64,000 bases of DNA from the NCBI RefSeq assembly GCF_000313935.1, contig NZ_AMSS01000027.1, forward strand, positions 1-64,000, given 5' to 3'. The notes under the pieces were generated by a model. That model worked only from the letters and a program-made list of their open reading frames with translations, was not told the DNA's origin and did not search any database. Positions 46,523 through 54,736 of this stretch are shown piece by piece (the first letter of the stretch is position 1; each line of letters starts with the position of its first letter). The stretch comes from Acinetobacter sp. WC-141 (GTDB lineage: Bacteria; Pseudomonadota; Gammaproteobacteria; Pseudomonadales; Moraxellaceae). A program made the position numbers and the translations under genes.

Positions 46523-48529
46523 ATGTTTTTAATAAAAAGAAGCAAAACAGTATTGACGGTCATACTACTCGGTTCAATTCTGAGTGGATGTCAGGTCGTA
46601 AATGTTAAACAGCAAGCTTTGAATGTGACTATTGCGAATGAGCGTAATAGCATTCTTACACAAGATAAACTTAGTGAAGCCAGTCTGAACGTTTTATCAA
46701 TGTCTGGTCAAGAAGCTAAAGTTTGTACTGACACACCTGACACCTGTGTAAATCAACTCAAAAATCTACCACAAGTTTTAGATGAACAATTCTTATCTGC
46801 TGCAAGTGAAATGTATCTGGCAAAAGCCATGTCCTTGTCAGATACCTCTGACTGTAAAATAAGTAGATTTAGCAAGCATAAGTCTGAAGAAGAGCAAAAG
46901 AATATTCAGAATAAGTATGATGATTGCTTAGACCAGCAATTAAATTTACTGGATAAAAGTATTCGCTATAGTTATGCCTATCTATTTTCAACAAAACGTC
47001 AGCCCACTGACCGTATTTTTGATAATAGACAAGTTCAGATTCGAGACTTTTACAATCAAGCCATTGCTAAAATGGTGAGTGTTTATGACTTACGCTATCC
47101 TAAAAAAGATGTCGTAGAGCCTCAAATACATATTGGTAAAAGTATCTATTCAATTGATTTCGAATTTCACCGGCAACTTGCTGGACAAAAATTAGAAAAA
47201 TTAATTTCTAGTTATAATTTAAACTTCTCAGGGTTAAGAACGATTAACCGTCGTGATGGTTTTGGTTCTGAATTTGTTGCGGTTTTTCCGAGATCTGGAA
47301 AAGAAGATATTAATGAATATATTTTAGACCCGCTTAAATACAATTATAAAAATGGTGTTAACCCAAATATTCATCATGCACGTTATTTGGCTGCAACTAT
47401 TGTCGCTGAACCAAAACACGCGACCACTGTTGAAGAAATTATTAATAATTCTGAATTTGTGATTCGGGTTTACGATCCATACAGGACCGATAATATTAAT
47501 GTGGCAGGAAAACAATATCCTCTAGCTGCTAACTTTTCAGCGCCTTATGGCCTATGGTTAGCCGAAAATAATTTAGGGGTCGCAGCCTATTTAACTTTGA
47601 TTGATCGCGATCAGCACTTGACCATGCCGCATCTCTACATGCTTGAACCGTACAATCCGAACAAGAAAATTATTGTATTAGTACATGGTTTGGCAAGTAG
47701 TCCCGAAGCGTGGATTGCTCTCACCAATGATGTTATGGGCGATACGGTTTTAAGAGATAATTATCAAGTTTGGCAAGTTTTCTATTCGACCAACATGCCA
47801 ATTTTGGAAAGTCGTTTCCAGATCTATGCACTGCTCAAACAAGCTTTTAGTTCGCTAAACCCAAGCGACCCTGCTGCACATGATGCTGTTCTTGTTGGAC
47901 ATAGCATGGGGGGTATTATTAGCCGTTTACTGGTCAGTGATGGAGATATTACTAAACCTGCCTTAGAGTTGATGACGATTCGTCAGCAAAACCGCTTTAA
48001 GAAACATCCAATGGTGACTGAACGATTGCAAATGCATTCAATTAATAATTTTGATCGCGCAATTTTCTTGGCTTCCCCTCATCGAGGTACAGATTATGCA
48101 GATCGCTGGTTTACCTTAGCAGCGCGTAAAATTATTCGTTTACCGGGTGCATTCTTATCAGCTGTAGCGACTTCGCTTACCACTGAAAATTTAGATGTTA
48201 AAGATTTCTTAAGTAATATTGATAATGGTCTAATTCAAAATGGACCGAGCGATCTAAGTCATCAATCTAAATTTATGGAGCTCACAAAAAATATTAATCC
48301 ACACCAAGGTTTAGTTTTCCACTCCATTATGGGTAATATCACCAAGAGTGATGATCCAAATGTGATTACCGATGGTATTGTCCCTTATAAGAGTGCTCAC
48401 TTAGACGGAGCCAAATCTGAGAAAGTTCTTCCAGGTGGTCATTCAATTCAGCTCACACCGCAAGCTGTATTGGAACTACGTCGTATTTTACGAGAACATT
48501 TAGTCGAACATGGTTTATATAAACCATAG
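46523..48529 (+). CDS. Large lipoprotein with alpha/beta-hydrolase (lipase/esterase) domain
   Basis: A 668-residue putative lipoprotein. Signal FLIKRSKTVLTVILLGSILSGC ends in lipobox LSGC. The first ~370 residues have no recognised domain; the C-terminal ~300 residues are an alpha/beta hydrolase with the oxyanion-hole segment VLVHGLASSPEAWIAL, nucleophile elbow GHSMGG, FLASPHRGTDYAD, and a late His in GGHSIQLTPQAV. Acting at the outer membrane or periplasm it could cleave lipids or esters; no substrate is evident. The start at 46523 gives a normal signal; the ATG 13 codons upstream would lengthen it. Confidence 0.83.
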   Translation: MFLIKRSKTVLTVILLGSILSGCQVVNVKQQALNVTIANERNSILTQDKLSEASLNVLSMSGQEAKVCTDTPDTCVNQLKNLPQVLDEQFLSAASEMYLAKAMSLSDTSDCKISRFSKHKSEEEQKNIQNKYDDCLDQQLNLLDKSIRYSYAYLFSTKRQPTDRIFDNRQVQIRDFYNQAIAKMVSVYDLRYPKKDVVEPQIHIGKSIYSIDFEFHRQLAGQKLEKLISSYNLNFSGLRTINRRDGFGSEFVAVFPRSGKEDINEYILDPLKYNYKNGVNPNIHHARYLAATIVAEPKHATTVEEIINNSEFVIRVYDPYRTDNINVAGKQYPLAANFSAPYGLWLAENNLGVAAYLTLIDRDQHLTMPHLYMLEPYNPNKKIIVLVHGLASSPEAWIALTNDVMGDTVLRDNYQVWQVFYSTNMPILESRFQIYALLKQAFSSLNPSDPAAHDAVLVGHSMGGIISRLLVSDGDITKPALELMTIRQQNRFKKHPMVTERLQMHSINNFDRAIFLASPHRGTDYADRWFTLAARKIIRLPGAFLSAVATSLTTENLDVKDFLSNIDNGLIQNGPSDLSHQSKFMELTKNINPHQGLVFHSIMGNITKSDDPNVITDGIVPYKSAHLDGAKSEKVLPGGHSIQLTPQAVLELRRILREHLVEHGLYKP

Positions 48530-48533
48530 AATA

Positions 48534-48565
48534 AAAAAAGCCAAAGAATAATCTTTGGCTTTTTT
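48534..48565. terminator. Bidirectional terminator between the lipase gene and ahpF
   Basis: AAAAAAGCCAAAGA and TCTTTGGCTTTTTT form a perfect stem with an ATAA loop. It serves the convergent lipase gene (+) and ahpF (-). Confidence 0.92.
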
Positions 48566-48579
48566 GTTTGAGCTAAATC

Positions 48580-50122
48580 TTACTGTCCAGAACGGATGAT
48601 GTAATCAAACGCAGAGAGTGATGCTTTAGCACCTTCACCTGTGGCAATAATGATTTGCTTGTAAGGCACAGTCGTACAGTCACCCGCAGCAAACACACCT
48701 TGAACATTGGTTTCGTTGCGGTCATTCACAATGATTTCGCCACGGTTGGTTAACTCAACTTCACTGTCTTTTAAGAAGTCAGTGTTTGGGAGTAAACCAA
48801 TCTGTACAAAGATCCCTGCAAGTTCTACTACATGCTCTTCATTAGTGGCACGGTCTTTATATTTAAGACCAGTCACTTGTGAACCGTCGCCCAACACTTC
48901 TGTACTTAAGGCATTCATAATCACAGTTGTGTTTGGCAAGCTATGCAGTTTGTTTTGCAACACTTGGTCGCACGAGTTTGTGTCGAATCAACAAAGTACA
49001 TGTCAACAATCCTGCAAGGTCAATTGCAGCTTCAACACCTGAGTTACCACCACCAATCACGCAACACGTTTGCCTTTGAACAATGGACCATCACAGTGTG
49101 GACAGTACGCAACACCACGGGTACGGTATTCTTGTTCACCCGGTACATTCATCTCTCTCCAACGTGCACCTGTTGAAAGGATCACAGTTTTCGATTCAAG
49201 TTTCGCACCGTTTTCAAGTTCAACTTCAACCAGACCATTTATCGTTTGGTTGGCACCTGTGATTTTGCTGACACGTTGCAGGTTCATGATATCGACATCG
49301 TATTCACGAACATGGGATTCCATCTCAGCAGCAAACTTAGGACCTTGCGTTTTTTGCACAGAAGTGAAGTTTTCAATGTCCATGGTATCCATGACCTGAC
49401 CACCGAAGCGTTCAGCCACGATACCGGTGTTAATGCCTTTACGTGCAGCATAGATTGCAGCAGTTGCGCCCGCAGGTCCACCACCAATCACCAATACATC
49501 AAAAGCATCTTTGGCATTCAGGGCTGCTGCATCTTTTTCAGCTGAGTTAGTGTCGAGTTTCGCTACAATCTCTTCAAGGGTCATACGACCTTGACCAATG
49601 TGTTCGTTGTCTTGGAACACCATTGGAACTGCCATGATTTTGCGTTGTTCCACTTCGTCTTGGAAGAATGAACCATCAATCATGGTTGCTGTAGTGTTCG
49701 GGTTATAGATCGCATCAGGTTAAGGCCTGACACTCCGGACAGTTATGACAGCTTACGATACAAACACATCAAAGTTGCTTTGAGGTTTAAACCTTTAATC
49801 TGGTTAGCACTTCATGACACTTTAGGTGCATAGCCAGACACTGTAACAGCCAAGATCAAAGACGTAAACTCATGGCCCATGGTAAGCCAGCAAAGAACAC
49901 ACGAGGTTGTTCACCTGCTTTAGCCACACCAAAGCTTGGACGACGTGTATTGTTGCCATCAAAACGGGCAGTTACCTTTTCAGAAAGCTCGGCGATTTCA
50001 GTCACTAACTCTTTAATTTGAGCCGCTTTATCTGATTCATCTAAAGCAGCAACTAATTCGATTGGACTTTCTAAACGTTCTAAGTAAGCTTTTAACTGAG
50101 TTTTAATGTTTTGATCTAACAT
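48580..50122 (-). pseudogene. ahpF: Alkyl hydroperoxide reductase subunit F, broken by many small deletions
   Basis: Three fragments on the minus strand together cover AhpF, the flavin reductase that feeds electrons to AhpC: the N-terminal domain (50122-49886, LDQNIKTQLKAYLERLESP), the middle with FAD domain and the CPHCDG disulfide (49683-49063), and the C-terminal FAD domain to [11 protein letters not shown]. The joining patches are out of frame. Against the 521 residues of E. coli AhpF, patch 49684-49879 has 196 bases where 210 are expected, and patch 48964-49063 has 100 where 109 are expected, so about 23 bases are missing as scattered small deletions. The nucleotide trace of CHNC is still readable. 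It may be decayed or badly sequenced. Confidence 0.9.
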
Positions 50123-50248
50123 CTGTTTTTTACTCCAATGCATCTAAATTCTTTCAATAGATGCATAATACGTGAAAACACAAAATAGGTAAAACAGTAT
50201 GTTTTTATATATTCAATCGGTTTTTTAGATTTTATTATTTACTTGAAT

Positions 50249-50286
50249 CAAAAAAAACCGACCTGAACTCATCCAGCGCAGGTCGG
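50249..50286 (-). terminator. Terminator of the chromate transporter genes
   Basis: On the minus strand CCGACCTG and CAGGTCGG form a perfect eight-pair stem followed by TTTTTTTT. It lies 14 bp after the stop of the second chr gene. Confidence 0.88.
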
Positions 50287-50299
50287 CAAACTGGTTAAA

Positions 50300-50821
50300 C
50301 TAGAGTAAAACAACACCAAATACTGCCCCAGCAATCAGGACATGCAAAGGATGAACTTTCTTAATTAAAGATAATAAAGTTGCAATGACTACCATAATGA
50401 CAAGTAAAGTATTTATTGCCGCTGCCTCAGAAATAATCCACGCACTGGCAAGCACCGTTCCCACAGTGACAGGTTGTAAAGCAAGCTGTAAAACACGGCG
50501 CCATTTCTTATCTTTAAATTTCGACCAACCTCTCATCACAAACACAGTAATAATTGATGAAGGTAAAAATTTAGCTGTAGAGGTTACCAGTAGACCTGAT
50601 AACCCTGCTACATGCCATCCTACCAAAGGTACAATCATCATGTTTGGACCAGGAGCTGCTTGAGCCATGGCAAATAATGCACTAAATTCTTGTGCCGTCA
50701 TCCAATGATGAATATCAACTACTTGGCGTTGCATTTCAGGCAAAATTGTATTGCCGCCACCAAATGCAATAAGAGACAGCTGAGTAAAAATGATCGCTAA
50801 AGTAAGTAGAACTGCGCCCAT
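50300..50821 (-). CDS. chrA: Chromate transporter, C-terminal-type subunit
   Basis: A 173-residue protein of the CHR family, one of a pair of short single-domain proteins that together equal a full ChrA. The domain begins IIFTQLSLIAFGGGNTILPEMQRQVVD, with AMAQAAPGPNMMIVPLVGW and about five hydrophobic segments. The start is the ATG at 50821, overlapping the stop of the first subunit by one base (TAATG). Paired short CHR proteins act as an antiporter exporting chromate; sulfate or other anions are possible alternatives. An upstream in-frame start lies inside the first gene and is not needed. Confidence 0.9.
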   Translation of the reverse strand: MGAVLLTLAIIFTQLSLIAFGGGNTILPEMQRQVVDIHHWMTAQEFSALFAMAQAAPGPNMMIVPLVGWHVAGLSGLLVTSTAKFLPSSIITVFVMRGWSKFKDKKWRRVLQLALQPVTVGTVLASAWIISEAAAINTLLVIMVVIATLLSLIKKVHPLHVLIAGAVFGVVLL

Positions 50822-51381
50822 TACACACGTCTCCAAATAATAGTTGAATAAAGAGCCAACAAAATTAGCATGGTCAAAAGCAAGGAGACTTTTAGAAAAG
50901 CAATACTGACAATTGCCGCCACCACAACACACATCGCTATTGGATTACGTAATAATGGTTTTAACATTTTTAAGCCAGTTGCAACCAGAAGCCCAGCTGC
51001 TGCTGCTCCTAATCCTTCAAAAAGATGCTTAACCATGAGGTTATCTTGGAACTGCTCGTAGACATAATGTAAAAGTACAACAATTACCGTAGGCGCAAAG
51101 ATTAAACCAATCAGAGAGCTAACTGCACCACGGACACCCCGAAACTCCATGCCAATCGCGACAGATAAATTAATGATATTGCCGCCTGGTAAAAATTGAC
51201 ACAGACCCAGTAACTCAGTGAATTTTTCCGGACTTAGCCACTGCCTCTGCTCTACAACGACTTTACGCGCCAAAGGCAGCACACCACCAAATCCAATTAA
51301 ACCTAATGTTAAAAAACCTAAAAATAACTCTGTGCAGGTCGGTACGCTCTCCTTCTGCACGGCAATCTCAACATGGTTCAT
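50821..51381 (-). CDS. chrA: Chromate transporter, N-terminal-type subunit
   Basis: A 186-residue CHR-family membrane protein. The signature FLTLGLIGFGGVLPLARKVVVEQRQWLS and the QFLPGGNIINLSVAIG motif are typical of the N-terminal half of ChrA. It is translated first in a two-gene operon with the subunit above and is divergent from a LysR regulator (about 100 bp between starts). Resistance to chromate is the family's known role, but many genomic copies have not been shown to confer it. Confidence 0.9.
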   Translation of the reverse strand: MNHVEIAVQKESVPTCTELFLGFLTLGLIGFGGVLPLARKVVVEQRQWLSPEKFTELLGLCQFLPGGNIINLSVAIGMEFRGVRGAVSSLIGLIFAPTVIVVLLHYVYEQFQDNLMVKHLFEGLGAAAAGLLVATGLKMLKPLLRNPIAMCVVVAAIVSIAFLKVSLLLTMLILLALYSTIIWRRV

Positions 51382-51482
51382 TTTCGTTACTTTTCACTTT
51401 ATCTGACCAGCATAGAATGCTACTTTTAAGATATATCTACAAATGCTTTTATTTTCATTAACCATACCCTAAAGGTATTCCT

Positions 51483-52385
51483 ATGTTAGATTTACATAAG
51501 CTTCATGCCTTTGTGGTGGTGGTAGAAGAAAGAAATATCACGCATGCGGCAAACCGATTATTTATTCAACAACCGCCTTTAACGCGTTTACTTAAAAAAC
51601 TTGAAGACGAACTCGGTACACAGTTACTTATTCGTCAGCCTCGTGGCATTGAACCGACTGAAGCAGGTTTAGCTCTATTTAAAGAAGCTCAAATTTTATT
51701 AGAACATGCCAGACATATTCCAAAATTAGTCCAAGACGTCAGCCAAGGTAAAACCGGGCAACTCAATATTGGTTTTACAAGTTCCGCAGGCTTGCATCCG
51801 CTCATTTCAATAGTCTTGCGTTCATATCGGGAAATATATCCTGCTGTACAAACCAAATTGGAGGAAGCAGGCAGTCAAAAGCAACTAGATTGGTTAATTT
51901 CGGAAAAACTTGATATTGCTTTTCTAAGAGCGCCCATTAGCCGTGATATTGGATTAAAGCATCTTCATATATTAGATGAGTCAATGGTTGTTGCATTACC
52001 TATAGGACATCCACTTACACAAAAAGAGAAAATTAGTTTAAGTGATTTGTCAGATGAGAATTTTGTTTTATACCGTCGCTCTTCAGGGCAAGGTTTATAT
52101 GACAATATTTTATATAGTTGCTATCAGGCAGGTTTTAGTCCACGCATTATTCAGGAAGCCCCTCGTCCTACTGCAACATTAAATTTAGTGGCTGCTGGAA
52201 TTGGTATAACGATTGTGCCAGCCTCGATGCATAATTTTTGGGATCATGAAATTATGTATCGCGAGTTTGATGATTCAATAAAACTAAATGCCCCTATTTA
52301 CTTGATTACAAGAGAAAATGAAAATTCAGCTAAAGTTTCAAACTTCATTGAACTCATGCAAAAACTATTACCAACGATGACTTGA
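51483..52385 (+). CDS. LysR-family regulator divergent from the chromate transporter
   Basis: A 300-residue LysR regulator of the BenM/CatM-like branch: HTH residues 1-60 (LHKLHAFVVVVEERNITHAANRLFIQQPPLTRLLKKLEDELG), linker helix, and effector domain (LNIGFTSSAGLHPLISIVLRSY). It faces the chr operon across about 100 bp, so control of those genes is the likely role. The first 20 bases before the start include AAAGGTATTCCT as ribosome site. A bidirectional hairpin follows. Confidence 0.92.
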   Translation: MLDLHKLHAFVVVVEERNITHAANRLFIQQPPLTRLLKKLEDELGTQLLIRQPRGIEPTEAGLALFKEAQILLEHARHIPKLVQDVSQGKTGQLNIGFTSSAGLHPLISIVLRSYREIYPAVQTKLEEAGSQKQLDWLISEKLDIAFLRAPISRDIGLKHLHILDESMVVALPIGHPLTQKEKISLSDLSDENFVLYRRSSGQGLYDNILYSCYQAGFSPRIIQEAPRPTATLNLVAAGIGITIVPASMHNFWDHEIMYREFDDSIKLNAPIYLITRENENSAKVSNFIELMQKLLPTMT

Positions 52386-52405
52386 GTGTAAGCAACGAGA
52401 CAATA

Positions 52406-52431
52406 AAAAAGTGCCTATCTAAAGGCACTTT
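52406..52431. terminator. Bidirectional terminator between the LysR gene and acr3
   Basis: AAAGTGCCT and AGGCACTTT pair around ATCTAA, with AAAAAA on the left flank. It serves the convergent LysR gene and, on the minus strand, acr3. Confidence 0.8.
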
Positions 52432-52467
52432 AATAAAATCTTGATCAAATAAATTTTATTATATTTC

Positions 52468-53502
52468 TTAAGCATAATATTTTTTCTTTAACCAAAGCGA
52501 AACCGAAACCAATGAAATCAGCACAGGAACTTCAACCAATGGTCCAATCACTGTGGTAAATGCCACAGGTGATGCTAAACCAAAAGTTGCAATGGCAACC
52601 GCTAAAGCCAATTCAAAATTATTACCTGCCGCAGTAAATGAAATTGCCGCTGTTTGAGGATAGTTATTTCCCAGCCGTTTACTCATAAAAAAGCTGATAA
52701 AGAACATCACCACAAAGTAAATCGTCAGTGGAATCGCAATACGTAATACATCTAAAGGTAAGCTCACCACATCGCCACCTTTTAGACTAAACATGGCGAT
52801 AATGGTGAATAGCAAGGCGATTAGACTTAATGGACTAATCTTTGGTAAGAATTTGGTTTGATACCAATCTAACCCTATTGATTTAACTAAAACTAGACGA
52901 GTCAAGAAACCCATCAAAAATGGAATCCCCAAATACACCAAAACAGCATGCGTGATGATCCAGAAATTGACATCAATGACTTGTCCTGCCACACCAAAAT
53001 AAGGCGGCAAAAAGGTCAAGAATAACCATGCATAAGTACTAAAGAACAAAATTTGGAAAATACTGTTAAAAGCAACCAACGCTGCAACATATTGGTTATC
53101 GCCACAAGCCAAGCCATTCCAGACCAATACCATTGCAATACAACGTGCTAAGCCAATTAAAATGAGACCTGTCATATATTCCGGATAGCTATGCAAAAAA
53201 ACAATCGCAAGAATAAACATTAAAACTGGAGCAATAATCCAGTTTTGTACCAACGATAGAGTTAATGTTTTCTTATCTTTAAATACTTCTGGTAACGCAG
53301 CGTAATCAACCTTTGCTAAAGGTGGATACATCATTAAAATTAAGCCGATTGCAATTGGAATATTAACATTATCTACGCTTAATTCATTTAAAGACACAGA
53401 TGCTTGAGGAAAGAAAACTCCAATGGCTACGCCTAAGGCCATAGCAATAAAAATCCATAGCGTCAGGTTTCGATCTAAAAAGGAAAGCCCTTGTTTGGTC
53501 AT
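52468..53502 (-). CDS. acr3: Arsenite efflux permease Acr3
   Basis: A 344-residue ACR3-family (bile acid/arsenite) permease with about ten hydrophobic segments, exporting arsenite (and possibly antimonite). The conserved cysteine is in [22 protein letters not shown], and the second crossover [20 protein letters not shown] carries the conserved Glu. It is unrelated in sequence to the ArsB of enterobacteria. It lies 99 bp downstream of arsR on the same strand and is presumably derepressed by arsenite. Confidence 0.94.
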   Translation of the reverse strand: MTKQGLSFLDRNLTLWIFIAMALGVAIGVFFPQASVSLNELSVDNVNIPIAIGLILMMYPPLAKVDYAALPEVFKDKKTLTLSLVQNWIIAPVLMFILAIVFLHSYPEYMTGLILIGLARCIAMVLVWNGLACGDNQYVAALVAFNSIFQILFFSTYAWLFLTFLPPYFGVAGQVIDVNFWIITHAVLVYLGIPFLMGFLTRLVLVKSIGLDWYQTKFLPKISPLSLIALLFTIIAMFSLKGGDVVSLPLDVLRIAIPLTIYFVVMFFISFFMSKRLGNNYPQTAAISFTAAGNNFELALAVAIATFGLASPVAFTTVIGPLVEVPVLISLVSVSLWLKKKYYA

Positions 53503-53601
53503 GCTCTACTCGATGAAAGAATTGATTAATGTTGTTCAATGCATACAACTGACTAAGTACTGATGCTAAAAAACGAATTTTTAAGACAAAAACTAGGAAG
53601 A

Positions 53602-53931
53602 TTAATCACAGCACGTTGTAGTAGTGAAAGGCTGATATTGTTGCTTTACTTTTGTCTCGCGCTCTTCATTTTCTATAACCTTTAAAATATTTAAGGCCCA
53701 GACAGGTAAATCAGGGTTTATGCTGTAATATACCCACTGTCCTTTTCTTTCATCCAACAATACGCCATGAGTTCTTAATAAAGCTAAATGTCTGGAGATT
53801 TTCGGCTGGCTCAACTCAAGCTGTTCGGTTAGCTCACATACACAAATATTTTGTTTGTTTAGAACTAATTTAAGAATGTTTAAGCGAGTTTGGTCAGATA
53901 GACATTTAAAGAAATCGACTTGGTTGATCAT
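53602..53931 (-). CDS. arsR: Arsenic-responsive repressor ArsR
   Basis: A 109-residue winged-helix repressor of the ArsR/SmtB family. The metalloid site is the CVC motif at the start of the recognition region (NICVCELTEQLELSQPKISRHLA, Cys30 and Cys32), the classic ArsR type; a third cysteine pair lies at the C terminus (TTTCCD). It is divergent from arsC, and a near-perfect 20-bp palindrome lies 31-50 bp from its start, the probable operator. Binding of As(III) would free both arsC and arsR-acr3. Confidence 0.95.
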   Translation of the reverse strand: MINQVDFFKCLSDQTRLNILKLVLNKQNICVCELTEQLELSQPKISRHLALLRTHGVLLDERKGQWVYYSINPDLPVWALNILKVIENEERETKVKQQYQPFTTTTCCD

Positions 53932-53961
53932 ATCTTCAACAGAATATATTCGTTATTGCAA

Positions 53962-53981
53962 ATATACGGATATCCATATAT
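53962..53981. promoter_or_regulatory. Probable ArsR operator
   Basis: A 20-bp palindrome centred on GGATATCC with one mismatched pair (ATATAC on the left, ATATAT on the right). It sits in the 87-bp gap between arsR and arsC, where a single bound repressor could block both promoters. Confidence 0.7.
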
Positions 53982-54018
53982 AAAAGCAATATCTTAATTC
54001 AACGCTGAATTTACCGCC

Positions 54019-54447
54019 ATGACTGAGCAAGTAAAAATCTATCATAACCCTGCATGTGGAACCTCACGAAATACATTGGCACTTATTCGTCATGCAGGTC
54101 TTGAGCCTATAATTATCGAATATTTACAAACACCTTCTACTAAAGATGAGCTTATACAACTCATTAAAAATGCAGGCTTAACTGTACGTGAAGCAATTCG
54201 TAAAAATGTTGATCCATATAAAGATTTAGAGCTAGAACAAGACCATTGGACCGATGAGCAGTTAATTGATTTTATGTTGCAATATCCAATTTTAATTAAT
54301 CGCCCATTTGTGGTTACATCAAGAGGCACGCGACTTTGCCGCCCATCTGAAGTGGTGCTCGACATTTTAGATTCAAAAAACTTAGGCTATTTTGCAAAAG
54401 AAGATGGCGAAGTGATTATTGATGAACAAGGCCGTCGTATAAAGTAA
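54019..54447 (+). CDS. arsC: Glutaredoxin-dependent arsenate reductase ArsC
   Basis: A 142-residue reductase turning arsenate into arsenite using glutathione and glutaredoxin. The catalytic Cys13 is in YHNPACGTSRNTL, and the arginine triad is represented by Arg in NRPFVVTSRGTRLCRP. Length and sequence match the plasmid R773-type (E. coli) enzyme, not the thioredoxin-dependent one. It is divergent from arsR-acr3, with a shared operator region. Confidence 0.95.
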   Translation: MTEQVKIYHNPACGTSRNTLALIRHAGLEPIIIEYLQTPSTKDELIQLIKNAGLTVREAIRKNVDPYKDLELEQDHWTDEQLIDFMLQYPILINRPFVVTSRGTRLCRPSEVVLDILDSKNLGYFAKEDGEVIIDEQGRRIK

Positions 54448-54467
54448 TTGAAGATACTTATTAATAT

Positions 54468-54505
54468 AAAAAGCTAAATGGCATGACACCATTTAGCTTT
54501 TTTTT
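54468..54505. terminator. Bidirectional terminator after arsC
   Basis: AAGCTAAATGG and CCATTTAGCTT form a perfect 11-bp stem around CATGACA, with A-runs before and T-runs after. It serves arsC and the convergent XapX gene. Confidence 0.92.
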
Positions 54506-54517
54506 GAATGAAACAGA

Positions 54518-54679
54518 TTAAAAATAGGATTTGATAAAAGGAAGAAGTTGCTCTCCTATTACCATGCCTAATAATCCGACTAACGCAACAAGAGGTGGAG
54601 CTGGTGACTTAACATTCAAAACATAATATAAGACACCAACAAGCAACCCTACAGCCAAAGATAACAAGTACATTTTCAT
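54518..54679 (-). CDS. XapX-domain (DUF1427) small membrane protein
   Basis: A 53-residue protein with two hydrophobic segments, of the XapX/DUF1427 type: YLLSLAVGLLVGVLYYVLNVKSPAPPLVALVGLLGMVIGEQ. The start at 54679 lies after TAAGGTATGTACG; an in-frame ATG nine codons upstream is less likely. XapX proteins are often found beside amidohydrolases and isochorismatase-like hydrolases, as here. Their function is unknown. Confidence 0.88.
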   Translation of the reverse strand: MKMYLLSLAVGLLVGVLYYVLNVKSPAPPLVALVGLLGMVIGEQLLPFIKSYF

Positions 54680-54736
54680 CGTACATACCTTAGGGAAGCA
54701 AGCCATTTAACGAGGCAGGTTCCCAAACTGTTTTAT

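Noticed and set aside
48707..49545. Plus-strand frames of 77-111 codons across ahpF
   Set aside because: They are the antisense of the broken ahpF gene; the minus strand gives clear AhpF protein.
50143..50230. OxyR site upstream of ahpF
   Set aside because: ATAG occurs, but the spaced ATAG/CTAT pattern of OxyR sites is not present.
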